64,000 nt of DNA from Endozoicomonas sp. Mp262. GTDB lineage: Bacteria > Pseudomonadota > Gammaproteobacteria > Pseudomonadales > Endozoicomonadaceae. The stretch's first letter is position 1, and each line of letters opens with the position of its first letter. The position numbers and the translations under genes were made by a program. This document shows, piece after piece, positions 9,901 through 17,923 of this stretch. Under the pieces are notes generated by a model. That model was not told the origin of the DNA. It did no database searches and saw nothing but the letters and a program-made list of their open reading frames with translations. Location of the stretch: NCBI RefSeq assembly GCF_025643335.1, contig NZ_CP092489.1, forward strand, positions 2,150,001 through 2,214,000. The letters are read 5' to 3'.

Positions 9901-10383
9901 GGTATCGGTGGCTTCCCAGTTAACGGTTATCGGGGGGCGGGTGGTGTCAGAGTCTTGCTTTTTTACAAAGGGGGGAATGGCCGTATAGAAAGACCGTGAG
10001 TGATCTACTTCTTGATGAATGCAAGGCTTGTGCAGGAGTATTATATATTTATTATAAAACGATAGTCTTTTATTTTTGGGCGGTGTTGTAACAGGGATTA
10101 TTTGCTGATGGTGTAATAACCCTGTATCTGGATCAAACCAGGCTATTACTGTATTTTTTTTCGGGGATATTTTTATGGTTTGACTGGGAATTTTTAAAAT
10201 CAATTGAGTGGAGAGGTTTCTTGCCGTGTAAAAGGAGGCAGAAAGCGCTTTAGCCTGGTGCTCTGTAATGGTTGTAAATAGCGGGAGAGGAGTATCTGTT
10301 CTAGCCGCACTCTGTTGCAGGACGGAGTGGTTCAGGACCACCCAAAAAATGAGTTTTGTTGTCTTTCTTTTATGCCAGACCAT
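6922..10383 (-). CDS. large protein of unknown function, predicted exported or secreted
   Basis: I do not recognise a family for this 1153-residue protein. The first 28 or so residues have a basic start and a short hydrophobic run (LIFWVVLNHSVLQQSAA), which could be a weak signal peptide. Residues about 1-300 look globular. A basic, proline-rich linker sits around 365-390 (RQVPRHDKAKRKPPGTHRKT). The rest is strongly helical, with a lysine/glutamate-rich probable coiled coil around 775-810 (DDKEREKKIKKAEKMQRNRK). The central part of the gene is visibly more AT-rich than its neighbours, as in recently acquired genes. It sits just beyond sctC-glpD, so a type III-associated or effector role is possible but unproven. 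It ends 2 bases from the glpD stop and diverges from yvcK. Confidence 0.75.
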   Translation of the reverse strand: MVWHKRKTTKLIFWVVLNHSVLQQSAARTDTPLPLFTTITEHQAKALSASFYTARNLSTQLILKIPSQTIKISPKKNTVIAWFDPDTGLLHHQQIIPVTTPPKNKRLSFYNKYIILLHKPCIHQEVDHSRSFYTAIPPFVKKQDSDTTRPPITVNWEATDTSVLLFPGKDYSLFTTAKASRQWDNENAVMTSSDQEPIALCWKDTNNHLQQTQLSTNYLEPATDDSSDYLLAFLARHAGVHTIVTSYTNRNGEKVYSVIDRQGLKHTYTYEELHQLYNDLHQINMEKALPENFSVNLPAGGGETPKSWFTRYPRFPVNLPRLLAILTENQKLREQLIKKLREGVPARQVPRHDKAKRKPPGTHRKTIRQGGSAVKDMRTSARQEIIKAIYSRAWPQKDITAVDQLGEDASDVFELEKRIIKEKFANHQSIMEYNQKINDILKSARRLPSLRRLREEVVPDLCVQAFDFTYSFFFIHFNNYMDKHISTEDLAFKLIQILPSIVKNKTLFSSDIPLKTRRFTSQSSLLLLIAYVSGEVFNNLFISWGSNELPKFPADLIHEFSLEECEEEGQTVFIIYKMSEFITDFWISLMPLFDSDKTWTSKEAQMEESIKEQLNSSTIAFTISTHMLTSAEGLPDTQTDTLPINALINTLSLNLKYINNLCNIAKSVNKIGWDQLLKDPLIANRYLHLVVQATRDLHSTVHKIDEIDLNTAHQDCFDQINRFINISKTHINKYIETEANKRCMDDDSLTNCQRAKTAIQNMEEYQLKYKKLYDSAIKKQELAILALVQADDKEREKKIKKAEKMQRNRKACVKSALSMIPKPEEVTYSQTTGRTYSEKIAPLSLWEAQMTQAAFYFFHGDIVKTEECLESACENVLTSEYNHLLFITYCEKISMHSDILRKTARRLMDYKKPMEHFEKFMEEIELETVETILTKIEPPLSIDKNIRVLHESGITPPTFEKRHAYVNYANKTLDELQMNKDKLNILFKTLQNTADKFHRQMEDLHLSISNPVCQSYIDFTVKALERVSDIERWLHGRDKKIEAALQKNKALMKLIGIYGRKSGFTTPAHETVVTLKAKELGATDISEDTSIESLCLALTLCMPRIPSTLPEPSKPGDSQKMQLPENVKDSLVKMLQQMKTRKDDHLRSEASAW

Positions 10384-10561
10384 ATTATCTTTCAGGGGAG
10401 AAGACTCTGATTAGGGTCAACAAATGAAATATCGCTCATATAGGTTAGCAGAAATCTTTTAAGTACTCCGTCAGGTACCGCTATATTTTCTGATTTCACT
10501 TGACTGGACACTGATGGTTTGAGACTTTCGCTGAACGGGTGTTACTCCTTATTTTTAAATA

Positions 10562-11515
10562 TTGAACATGAATACAGTTGAAGCGCTATACAAGTGTCAG
10601 GGTGTTGTAGCCATTGGTGGAGGTCATGGGCTTGGACGGGTGGTGGCCAGTCTTGGTTTTCTGGGTCATCGTATGACTGGAATAGTTGCCACCACTGATG
10701 ATGGAGGGTCAACAGGTCGCCTAAGAAAAGCCAGTGGATGTATTGCCTGGGGAGATCTGAGAAATTGCCTTAACCAGTTATGTTCTGATAGTCCTAACCT
10801 GGCAAGGATACTGTTTGAATACCGCTTTCGTGATAGCGGTGAGTTAAGTGATCATAATCTGGGTAATCTAATCTTATTAGCAATGGATCAGATGTGTGTG
10901 AGGCCCATGGATGCCATTAACTTGATTAGGCAAATGCTTCAGGTTGACGTACAACTGATTCCCATGTCTGAACAGCCTGCCAGTCTGGCAGGTTTTATCA
11001 AGGGTGAGCAGGTTGTTGGCGAAACCCTCATTGATTGTTTATCAGAACGTCCTGAACGATTAATGCTGTTGCCAGCTATTCAGCCAACCCATGAAGCGGT
11101 TGCCGCCATTGAAAATGCTGACTTGATCATTCTTGGGCCGGGCAGTTTTATGACCAGTGTATTGCCAGCTTTATTAATGGAAGATATTGCGGAAGCTATA
11201 GCTGATAGCAAGGCTTTAACGGTATTTGTCGGGAATATTAATCCGGAACAGTCTTCAGTAAAAACAATGGAAATAGAGGAAAAACTGTCATGGATGGAGG
11301 AAATGACCGGGGTTTATCCTGATGTTTTATTGTGGCCGGAAGAGAGAAGTCTGGAGGGAGAATTAAATTGTTCCGTTTACAGACAAGCTTTAGCCGATCA
11401 TTTTCAGCCAGGAGTTCATAGCCGGGAAGCTTTGCGACAGGCTCTGGATGGTCTGATGCTGAAATATGGGGCTATGGTTAAGAAAAGGGCGGAGGATTTT
11501 TTATGTACTCAATAA
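10562..11515 (+). CDS. yvcK: YvcK/YbhK-family gluconeogenesis factor-like protein
   Basis: A 317-residue Rossmann-like protein of the YvcK/CofD superfamily. The glycine-rich start VVAIGGGHGLGRVVASL (about 15-31), the acidic TTDDGGSTGRLRK (about 44-56) and LSDHNLGNLILLA (about 95-107) are family signatures. YvcK binds UDP-sugars and is needed for growth on gluconeogenic carbon sources and for cell-wall homeostasis in Bacillus; the E. coli homologue is YbhK. The CofD branch transfers lactyl-phosphate in F420 synthesis, but no F420 genes are here. The last 38 bases overlap the 3' end of the convergent GGDEF/EAL gene. Confidence 0.88.
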   Translation: MNMNTVEALYKCQGVVAIGGGHGLGRVVASLGFLGHRMTGIVATTDDGGSTGRLRKASGCIAWGDLRNCLNQLCSDSPNLARILFEYRFRDSGELSDHNLGNLILLAMDQMCVRPMDAINLIRQMLQVDVQLIPMSEQPASLAGFIKGEQVVGETLIDCLSERPERLMLLPAIQPTHEAVAAIENADLIILGPGSFMTSVLPALLMEDIAEAIADSKALTVFVGNINPEQSSVKTMEIEEKLSWMEEMTGVYPDVLLWPEERSLEGELNCSVYRQALADHFQPGVHSREALRQALDGLMLKYGAMVKKRAEDFLCTQ

Positions 11516-13529
11516 AGTCTGTTTCGGACATGGGTTTGCCATAGTAATAGCCCTGCCCTTCACCGCACCCGTGGCCTGCCAGATAGTCTTCCTGTGCCTT
11601 GGTTTCAACACCTTCAGCCAGCACTGATATTTTAAAGCTGCTTCCCAGCTGGATGATGGCATCAACAATAACCGCATTCTCTGTGTTATTGGGTAGTCCT
11701 TCCACAAAGGATTTATCAATTTTAATTTTGTCGAAGGGGAACTGTTTAAGGTAACTGAGGGATGAGTAGCCTGTACCAAAATCATCCAGTGCCAGTGTCA
11801 CTCCGATTTGCTTAATCTTTTTTAGTTGTTCTGCGGATAACTCGAAATCTTCCAGAATAAATGTTTCTGTGACTTCTATTTCCAGGCTTTCTGGTGAGAT
11901 CTGATATTTTTCCAGCAGGTATGAGATGTGTTCTGCTATTTGTTTGTCCCTGAGCTGGACGGCGGATAGGTTAATCGCTATACGCAAATTGTTGTAACCG
12001 GCCAGGTTCCATTCATGCAGCTTATGACAGGCTGTTTCTAAGACCCAGTTTCCAATGGGAATAATATCAAGATTATTTTCTGCCATTGGAATAAAGGTGT
12101 TTGGTGAAATAAGGCCTTTTTCAGGGTGCTTCCATCTTAGCAGGGCCTCTGCTCCGATAACCTGATGATTTCTGAAGTCCACCTGTGGTTGGTAAACCAG
12201 GCTAAACTCATGGTTTTCAAGGGCCTGATGAAGATCCATTTCCAGCTTTTTCCGTTGACGGGTTTCAGAATCTATGGTGGCAATATAAAACTGGTAGCGG
12301 TTATGGCTCCGGGATTTAGCCATGATCATTGCAAATTCAGCCTGTTGTAACAGCCTGTCTACAGAGTTTCCGTCATTCGGGTATAGAGTGATGCCTATAG
12401 TGGCACTGATGGTTATTTGTTCAAAGTTGACCTCAAAGGGAGCGGATAAGAGCTTAAGCAGCTCCTGTGCGTACTCCGCAGCTTCATAGGGTTGTTCCAG
12501 CTTTGACACAATGATTGCAAACTGGTCTTCACCCAGTCGCCCAATATAGGCTTTTTGACTGAGATGATGTCTTAGCCTGTCTGAAAGAGAAACCAGAATA
12601 TGCTCTGCCACATTAAAATTAAATTGGGCATTGAGGGACTTGAAATCATCCAGTCCAAGGCAGATAACGGCAATATTCTCCCTGTTGTCTTTGGACTGTT
12701 TCAGTAAGCGTGATAGATGTTTTTGTAAAGCTTTCCGATTAGGCAGGCGTGTCAGGTGATCGTAATGGGATAGCCGTATGATTTGTACTTCAGCCTTCTG
12801 CCGCAAGTTAAAGTTCCGTTCGACATTCGCTAATAACTGGTTGGCAGTCTTGACCCAAAGCCCCAGCTCATTGTGTTCATGACCTTTGGGAGTGGAAAGT
12901 TGATTCTTACCTGGGTGTTCGGGGTTAATTTGTGACAAGTGATAAATTACTTTATTCAAAGGTCCCGTCAAGGCAGCGGCATAGATCAGGTACAGTAGAA
13001 CAGCCATTAAGATAGCACTGGCTATACTGGATAAGATGATGACAATAGAGCGCTGGATAAAGCCATTACCATCGTAGGCGGTATCAATTGTCAGTAACAG
13101 GGAACCATAGGTTTCGTGATAGGGTTCCTCTTTATAGAGAGGGGTTTCATAGCTTCTTGAAGGAGACAGGATAAAATCAGATAGGTGCGAACTCCGGGGG
13201 CTGTCTGACTGACGTTCAACTGTAGCCAGTACCTGCTCATTCACCAGCTTGATACTGGCTGTATGCACTTCTTGTAAAGCCAGTAAACCCAGTAATATTT
13301 CCTCTCCCATCTTTGAGTCAAGGCGAAAGGCAGCTCTGGTTGCAGGTTCTTTCATCATGGCCAGAATCTGTTTGGCCTTTATATCAATTTTTTTATCAGA
13401 TTGACGGGCATCCAGAACTATTTGTGTGATACTGAAAAAAAGTCCAAGGGTGAGCGCTGCCAGAATGACTTTTTTTAGCAGTTTTTTTGCCAGGCTGTGT
13501 TGAACCCGAGGGCTTTTGGAACTATCCAT
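11478..13529 (-). CDS. membrane GGDEF/EAL protein, probable c-di-GMP phosphodiesterase
   Basis: A 683-residue inner-membrane signalling protein. It has a membrane segment at about 18-40, a periplasmic sensor region to about 160, a second membrane segment at about 163-188, a HAMP-like linker, a GGDEF domain at about 255-415 and an EAL domain at about 425-675. The GGDEF signature is degenerate (RLGEDQFAII), so cyclase activity is unlikely. The EAL domain keeps its key motifs: EALLRWKHPEKG, the asparagine of NLSAVQ, EVTET, DDFGTGYSSLSYLK and LAEGVET. It should therefore hydrolyse c-di-GMP, with the GGDEF half perhaps acting as a GTP-sensing module. It overlaps yvcK tail to tail by 38 bases. Confidence 0.92.
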   Translation of the reverse strand: MDSSKSPRVQHSLAKKLLKKVILAALTLGLFFSITQIVLDARQSDKKIDIKAKQILAMMKEPATRAAFRLDSKMGEEILLGLLALQEVHTASIKLVNEQVLATVERQSDSPRSSHLSDFILSPSRSYETPLYKEEPYHETYGSLLLTIDTAYDGNGFIQRSIVIILSSIASAILMAVLLYLIYAAALTGPLNKVIYHLSQINPEHPGKNQLSTPKGHEHNELGLWVKTANQLLANVERNFNLRQKAEVQIIRLSHYDHLTRLPNRKALQKHLSRLLKQSKDNRENIAVICLGLDDFKSLNAQFNFNVAEHILVSLSDRLRHHLSQKAYIGRLGEDQFAIIVSKLEQPYEAAEYAQELLKLLSAPFEVNFEQITISATIGITLYPNDGNSVDRLLQQAEFAMIMAKSRSHNRYQFYIATIDSETRQRKKLEMDLHQALENHEFSLVYQPQVDFRNHQVIGAEALLRWKHPEKGLISPNTFIPMAENNLDIIPIGNWVLETACHKLHEWNLAGYNNLRIAINLSAVQLRDKQIAEHISYLLEKYQISPESLEIEVTETFILEDFELSAEQLKKIKQIGVTLALDDFGTGYSSLSYLKQFPFDKIKIDKSFVEGLPNNTENAVIVDAIIQLGSSFKISVLAEGVETKAQEDYLAGHGCGEGQGYYYGKPMSETDFIEYIKNPPPFS

Positions 13530-13771
13530 GATAAATAGATGTAATTGCTTCAGAACCTGTTTGCTGGTTAGGTGGCATCTGAATGTGTTAGACCTGCCCG
13601 TAAAAAAGTAGTGTATATGGATTAAATATAGGAATTTATAAAGGTGGTGTTTGAGAAAATGCGATTTATTTATTAGTTTTCAGGTTTTTTCTGGTATTTT
13701 GTATAATTATTTGTCAATGATAGGTTTTTTTTGATTATTCTAAATAAAAGTCATGGAGTTGACGGTTTTTG

Positions 13772-14521
13772 TTATTGTTTTTTTGAGAAGTTATTTTTAA
13801 TTTTTTCAATAATGCCTTCTTGTTTTAAATTTAAAAGAATTTCGTTTATTTTTTTTCCAGTGGTTTCTTTCTCTTTATTAAACATAAATGTGATTGGGAC
13901 ACAATCAAAATGATTTTTTGACTCGAAGGAGTTGAATTGTTTTTGTTTTAGCAGGTAATTAGCTGCAAGTTCATCCATAAATGCCAGTTCTGATCGGCCA
14001 TGCTTTAGCATATGCAGTACACCTTCTTCATCATTACCACTGATACGTTGGATTTTATTGCTATCAAAGTAATCGGTGTAACTGGGAAATGTAAAGCCCT
14101 GTACCGTTCCGACCTTTTTGCCTATGAGGTCTTTAGGGCTTTCTACATGGAAGGGTTTGTCTTTTAAAAAGACCATTATTTCACAGTGCCGGGTAAATGG
14201 CTCTGTAAAATACACCTTATCTTTGACGGATTGTCGCCAGGCAGGAGATGTCCAGGCCTCCAGGTCAAGCTTGCCTTCGGCAACGTGTTGAATCAGGCGA
14301 TTGAAAGGATAAAGTTTTCGTTCAAACAGGAAATGACTTCGCTCTGATATGGCGGCAAGTGTTTGTTCTATAATGCCTTCTCGCTCATCATGCCAAAATA
14401 AAGGGGGGTAATCTTCTGGAAAAAAACCAACGGTTATTGTTTTATGGGTATCAGGTTCTGAATTGGCCGGGCTCGATAATGCAATTAATAAAATGATTGA
14501 AAGAAGGTGGAGTGAATGCAT
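13772..14521 (-). CDS. periplasmic solute-binding protein, family 3
   Basis: A substrate-binding protein of the amino-acid ABC transporter type (SBP_bac_3). From the ATG at 14521 it is 249 residues with a clean signal peptide (MHSLHLLSIILLIALSSPA). I prefer this start to an upstream in-frame ATG at 14596 because the extra 25 residues would bury the signal. Motifs include TVGFFPEDYPPLFWHDE near the N-terminus, DLIGKKVGTVQGFT in the hinge region and a typical C-terminal ILLNLKQEGIIEKIKNNF. No permease or ATPase gene is adjacent, so it may be an orphan receptor or sensor. The ligand cannot be predicted. Confidence 0.8.
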   Translation of the reverse strand: MHSLHLLSIILLIALSSPANSEPDTHKTITVGFFPEDYPPLFWHDEREGIIEQTLAAISERSHFLFERKLYPFNRLIQHVAEGKLDLEAWTSPAWRQSVKDKVYFTEPFTRHCEIMVFLKDKPFHVESPKDLIGKKVGTVQGFTFPSYTDYFDSNKIQRISGNDEEGVLHMLKHGRSELAFMDELAANYLLKQKQFNSFESKNHFDCVPITFMFNKEKETTGKKINEILLNLKQEGIIEKIKNNFSKKQ

Positions 14522-14631
14522 AATGATTTCTCTAAATAATTTATGATGACCAAACCTTTCAAAAAACGTATCCGGTTGATTTAAGCTAACCTCCAATATT
14601 TGTTTTTGTGGTTTGGGAAACCCGTGGCCTC

Positions 14632-15303
14632 TCAGGTTGGGGGTGTTACACCGATATTAATAAGCGGTTCACTTTGATATTGAGGCTCATTATGAAATAA
14701 GTGTAGCTCTAATACAGCCAATACTCTTGCCAATACCTCCCGGCCTCTATTAGTAAGATCGGTTTTAAACCCATCACCTGCACTAAATGCTATGGCGTTA
14801 ATATTTTGACGATGAGCAATATAGAGTGCCCGGTTATTGAGATAACCCTGGGAGATAATGGTGAAATGATCAAGACTAAAAATAGCCTGGGCACGGATGA
14901 TGGAATCAATGGTTCTTAGTCCCCCGTCATCCTTATACATATTCTGTTCAGGAATACCCATTTGGATTAAGTCACTTCTAATGGTGGAAGGTTCGTCATA
15001 ATAGGGTGAGCTGTTATCACCGCTGATTAAAATGTATTCAATCTTTCCGGCGTTAAATAATTTTTTTGCGGCTTTCAGCCTGAGTCTGTAATGATCATTT
15101 ATGCCGCCTGCCCTTGAGTACTTGCTGGTACCCAGCAGCAGTCCCACCTGATTATAGGGAATACTTTGCACATCAGAATATTGCAGTTGGTTCGTGGCAG
15201 ATGTCACCAGGATATTTGCCAGGATGATGAATAATAACAGGCCGACAAAAAATACGGCTAGTAACCCTGTTACAACTTTTATGCGGGTTAGCCTGAGTCC
15301 CAT
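14632..15303 (-). CDS. sanA: SanA-like DUF218 inner-membrane protein
   Basis: A 223-residue protein with one N-terminal membrane anchor (about 10-33) followed by a DUF218 domain. Motifs are VGLLLGTSKYSRAGGINDHY (about 52-71), a nearby YRLRLKAAKKLFNAGKIEYI, LISGDNSSPYYDEPS and TIDSIIRAQAIFSLDHFTII. SanA of E. coli affects vancomycin resistance at high temperature and envelope barrier function; the biochemical activity is poorly defined. Length and motif order fit SanA better than the longer YdcF group. The start codon is followed at once by the basic residues expected of a cytoplasmic N-terminus. Confidence 0.85.
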   Translation of the reverse strand: MGLRLTRIKVVTGLLAVFFVGLLLFIILANILVTSATNQLQYSDVQSIPYNQVGLLLGTSKYSRAGGINDHYRLRLKAAKKLFNAGKIEYILISGDNSSPYYDEPSTIRSDLIQMGIPEQNMYKDDGGLRTIDSIIRAQAIFSLDHFTIISQGYLNNRALYIAHRQNINAIAFSAGDGFKTDLTNRGREVLARVLAVLELHLFHNEPQYQSEPLINIGVTPPT

Positions 15304-15453
15304 CAGGTACTCCCTGTCTGTGAAAAATTTTATTTAAAGTAAAACATAATATCTATTTGAACAAAAGCTAGCCAGGGGATTTCTTCAACGATGGACTCGA
15401 AAGCTTGCCTTACCACGAATCCATCAAGTTGCGGATCTCTGACCGGGTACGCT

Positions 15454-16617
15454 TTAATGCCGCTGCTCCCTGATTATTTCAGAAAGCCTGTGGGTTATCA
15501 TCGCTGAGGGGTGGGCGGGCATTCCAAGGTGGTGTCCGGGGGATGTATTCGCCCTTTTGTTTATTGCTGATTTTATGGCTGCTGCCGTTTCCCTGGGTGT
15601 GAAGGTTCTGTCTGCAAGGCCGCCTTCAATAAGAAAGTTGCTGTAGCCCTGAGCTGCGATATAAATCACAGGCTTTCCTTTGTACAGTGCCTGGGCACCT
15701 ACGGTGGACTTATGGGTGGCAATGGCCAGAGCCAGTTTGCTGGCTGAGGCTGTATTGGCTACCTCTTTTGGAATCAGTCTGACATTCTTGCTACCAAATG
15801 CATTGATAATCCGGGATTCAAGCTGGCCGGAATATTTGGGGTGATGGGTGACTAAAAAGGTAATGTCGGGCAATTGCTTCGTGGCTTCCATAAAAACTCG
15901 AAAGCTCTGTTCGTAGCCATCATCGTAGCCTCCAGCAAACAGTACTACAGGGTCGTTGGGGTTCAAGCCAAGTTCGCGCCTTAATTTTGTTTCGTTAGTG
16001 TTTTTGTAAATTTCGTCCCATGATTCCAGTGCCGGTTGCCCAGTAACAATAATTCTGGCTTGGTTGGCTAGTGCGATTCCTGCAAAGCTTTGGCTCGTGG
16101 GAACGCTCGGAACATGGAACTCATCGGGGTGATGGATTTCTTCCAGGAAGGGGGTCAGGTAAGGCTGGCGCAAGGGACTGTCAAAATTATCGTAAAAGGC
16201 GATGGAATAGCTGCCCTGCTTTTTAAATGCATTTGCCAGTTGCGCCTGGGCTGTGCTTGCCATACCGGTATAGACAATAAAAGGAGAAATTGACCGGGTG
16301 ATCGCTTTAATTGTTTCAGGGGAGAGCGGGGTCTTTCTATTTTCTTTTAAGGTGACTTCATCTACAGGTGGAATTGAAAGCTTTCTGGGATGACTGGCAA
16401 ATATTTCAGCAGCACGGCCAATGGCCAGTATGTTGTAGGAAATGCCCTTTGCTATCAGGGTGGACTCCAGTGGTTTGAACGCGTTGCTTTCCCCCTGGTC
16501 ATAGGCAATAAACACCACATCAACAGAGGGCTGTTGAAGCCTGGTTGTTGTGCAGGATGTTATTAGAAATACCAACACAATCAGCTTGGTAATCGTGAAC
16601 CAGGTTTGTCTATGCAT
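15454..16617 (-). CDS. predicted lipoprotein with glycosyltransferase-like (GT-B) C-terminal half
   Basis: A 387-residue protein with a lipoprotein signal (lipobox LITSC, lipidated Cys at about residue 22). The N-terminal half (DVVFIAYDQGESNAFKPLES) resembles a Rossmann domain. The C-terminal half has PVVLFAGGYDDGYEQSFRVF, ITFLVTHHPKYSG, LALAIATHKSTVGAQALY and KPVIYIAAQGYSNFLIEGG, the pattern of a nucleotide-sugar-binding GT-B lobe such as in UDP-GlcNAc 2-epimerase or CDP-glycerol transferases. A lipid-anchored protein of this kind would sit where nucleotide sugars are absent, so it may be a non-catalytic or repurposed member. I cannot name the function. Confidence 0.6.
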   Translation of the reverse strand: MHRQTWFTITKLIVLVFLITSCTTTRLQQPSVDVVFIAYDQGESNAFKPLESTLIAKGISYNILAIGRAAEIFASHPRKLSIPPVDEVTLKENRKTPLSPETIKAITRSISPFIVYTGMASTAQAQLANAFKKQGSYSIAFYDNFDSPLRQPYLTPFLEEIHHPDEFHVPSVPTSQSFAGIALANQARIIVTGQPALESWDEIYKNTNETKLRRELGLNPNDPVVLFAGGYDDGYEQSFRVFMEATKQLPDITFLVTHHPKYSGQLESRIINAFGSKNVRLIPKEVANTASASKLALAIATHKSTVGAQALYKGKPVIYIAAQGYSNFLIEGGLADRTFTPRETAAAIKSAINKRANTSPGHHLGMPAHPSAMITHRLSEIIREQRH

Positions 16618-16726
16618 TCTTACCTCTGGAGGAACAGGGCTATGTTGAGTGCATAACCCTAGTGATGCCCCGAACAGGGTTTAACATTGTTTAAAATAGA
16701 CTGTTTGAGGTGATATGCCAGAGAGC

Positions 16727-17815
16727 TTATGACTTTCTTCTCAGGTAAACCCCCATTTCAGCATGATGGGTATAGGGAAATTGATCAAACAGGGCAATGC
16801 GTTCAATACGGTGGGTTTCACAAATGCTATCCAGATTGGCTTTTAATGTTTCTGGATTACAGGAGATATAGAGAATTTTCTCAAACCGCTTTACCAGTGC
16901 TTCTGTGCCCTTATCAAGCCCTGCCCGGGGTGGGTCAACGAAGACAGTAGAAAAATCATAGGATGGCAGGTCAATATCACTTAAGCGACGGAAAATGCGT
17001 TCGCCATTCATAGCCTGGGTTAACTCTTCACTGGATAAACGGGCGATTTCCACATTGTTTATACCATTGAGCTGAAAGTTTTCCCTGGCGGAATGAACCG
17101 ATGTTTTTGATATTTCAGTGGCCAATACTTTTTGAAAATGTCTGGCCAGCACGCAGGTAAAGTTGCCATTACCACAGTAAAGCTCTAACAGGTCACCCTG
17201 ACTCTCCTGGCTACACTGGCTGGCCCAGGTCAGCATCTTTTCGTTAACCCCGGCATTGGGCTGGGTAAAGCTGTTTTCCACCTGCTGGTATTGGTACTGT
17301 CGGCCTTCCACTGTGAGGGTTTCGGTAACATAGTCTTGGGTAAGCACCTGCTTTTGCTTGCGAGACCGTCCGATAATGGTGATGCTGAATTGGCTTTGCA
17401 GGTTCCGGGCTGCAATTTCCCACTGTTCATTGAGTGCTTTATGGTAGATCAGGGAAATGAGCGCCTGCCCTGACTGGGTGGTTAAAAATTCTATTTGAAA
17501 AAGCCGGTGCCTGAGGATGTGTTGTTGGCTAATGGCGGCCATCAGGGCTGGCATTAATTCACAGATGCGGGTCGAACCTGCGGGAAACTCTGTGACTTCA
17601 AATGGTGCTTTAGTCTCTGGGTTGAACATTCTGTAGTAGCTGCGATCATCATCATGCCACACACTAAACTCGGCCCGCATTCGGTAGTGCTTGGGAGCTG
17701 AGCTGAACACTTCAAGTTCCGGAATGTCAAAGGAGGAAAACTCTGCCTTAATTAGATGAGACTTATCATCAAGTTGCTGTTCATAGACCTCGGGGTTCAC
17801 TACTGCTAAAGACAT
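16727..17815 (-). CDS. trmA: tRNA (uracil-5-)-methyltransferase TrmA
   Basis: Makes 5-methyluridine at position 54 of the tRNA T-loop from S-adenosylmethionine. Its 362 residues match E. coli TrmA. The SAM-binding motif is LLELYCGNGNFTCVLA (about 211-226), the catalytic aspartate is in FVDPPRAGLDKG, and the nucleophilic cysteine is in KILYISCNPETLKANL. The C-terminal DQFPYTHHAEMGVYLRRKS is typical. It lacks the TRAM domain and iron-sulphur cluster of RlmC/RlmD, which separates it from the 23S rRNA enzymes. It is a single-gene unit. Confidence 0.95.
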   Translation of the reverse strand: MSLAVVNPEVYEQQLDDKSHLIKAEFSSFDIPELEVFSSAPKHYRMRAEFSVWHDDDRSYYRMFNPETKAPFEVTEFPAGSTRICELMPALMAAISQQHILRHRLFQIEFLTTQSGQALISLIYHKALNEQWEIAARNLQSQFSITIIGRSRKQKQVLTQDYVTETLTVEGRQYQYQQVENSFTQPNAGVNEKMLTWASQCSQESQGDLLELYCGNGNFTCVLARHFQKVLATEISKTSVHSARENFQLNGINNVEIARLSSEELTQAMNGERIFRRLSDIDLPSYDFSTVFVDPPRAGLDKGTEALVKRFEKILYISCNPETLKANLDSICETHRIERIALFDQFPYTHHAEMGVYLRRKS

Positions 17816-17923
17816 ATTGTATTACCGCAATAACCCCATGCCTTATGCCACCAGAATATCCGGGTTAAGGTACGGGGTTATAAAACCATTAAAAAAGGTG
17901 GGTATTATGTGCCCTAACCTTTG

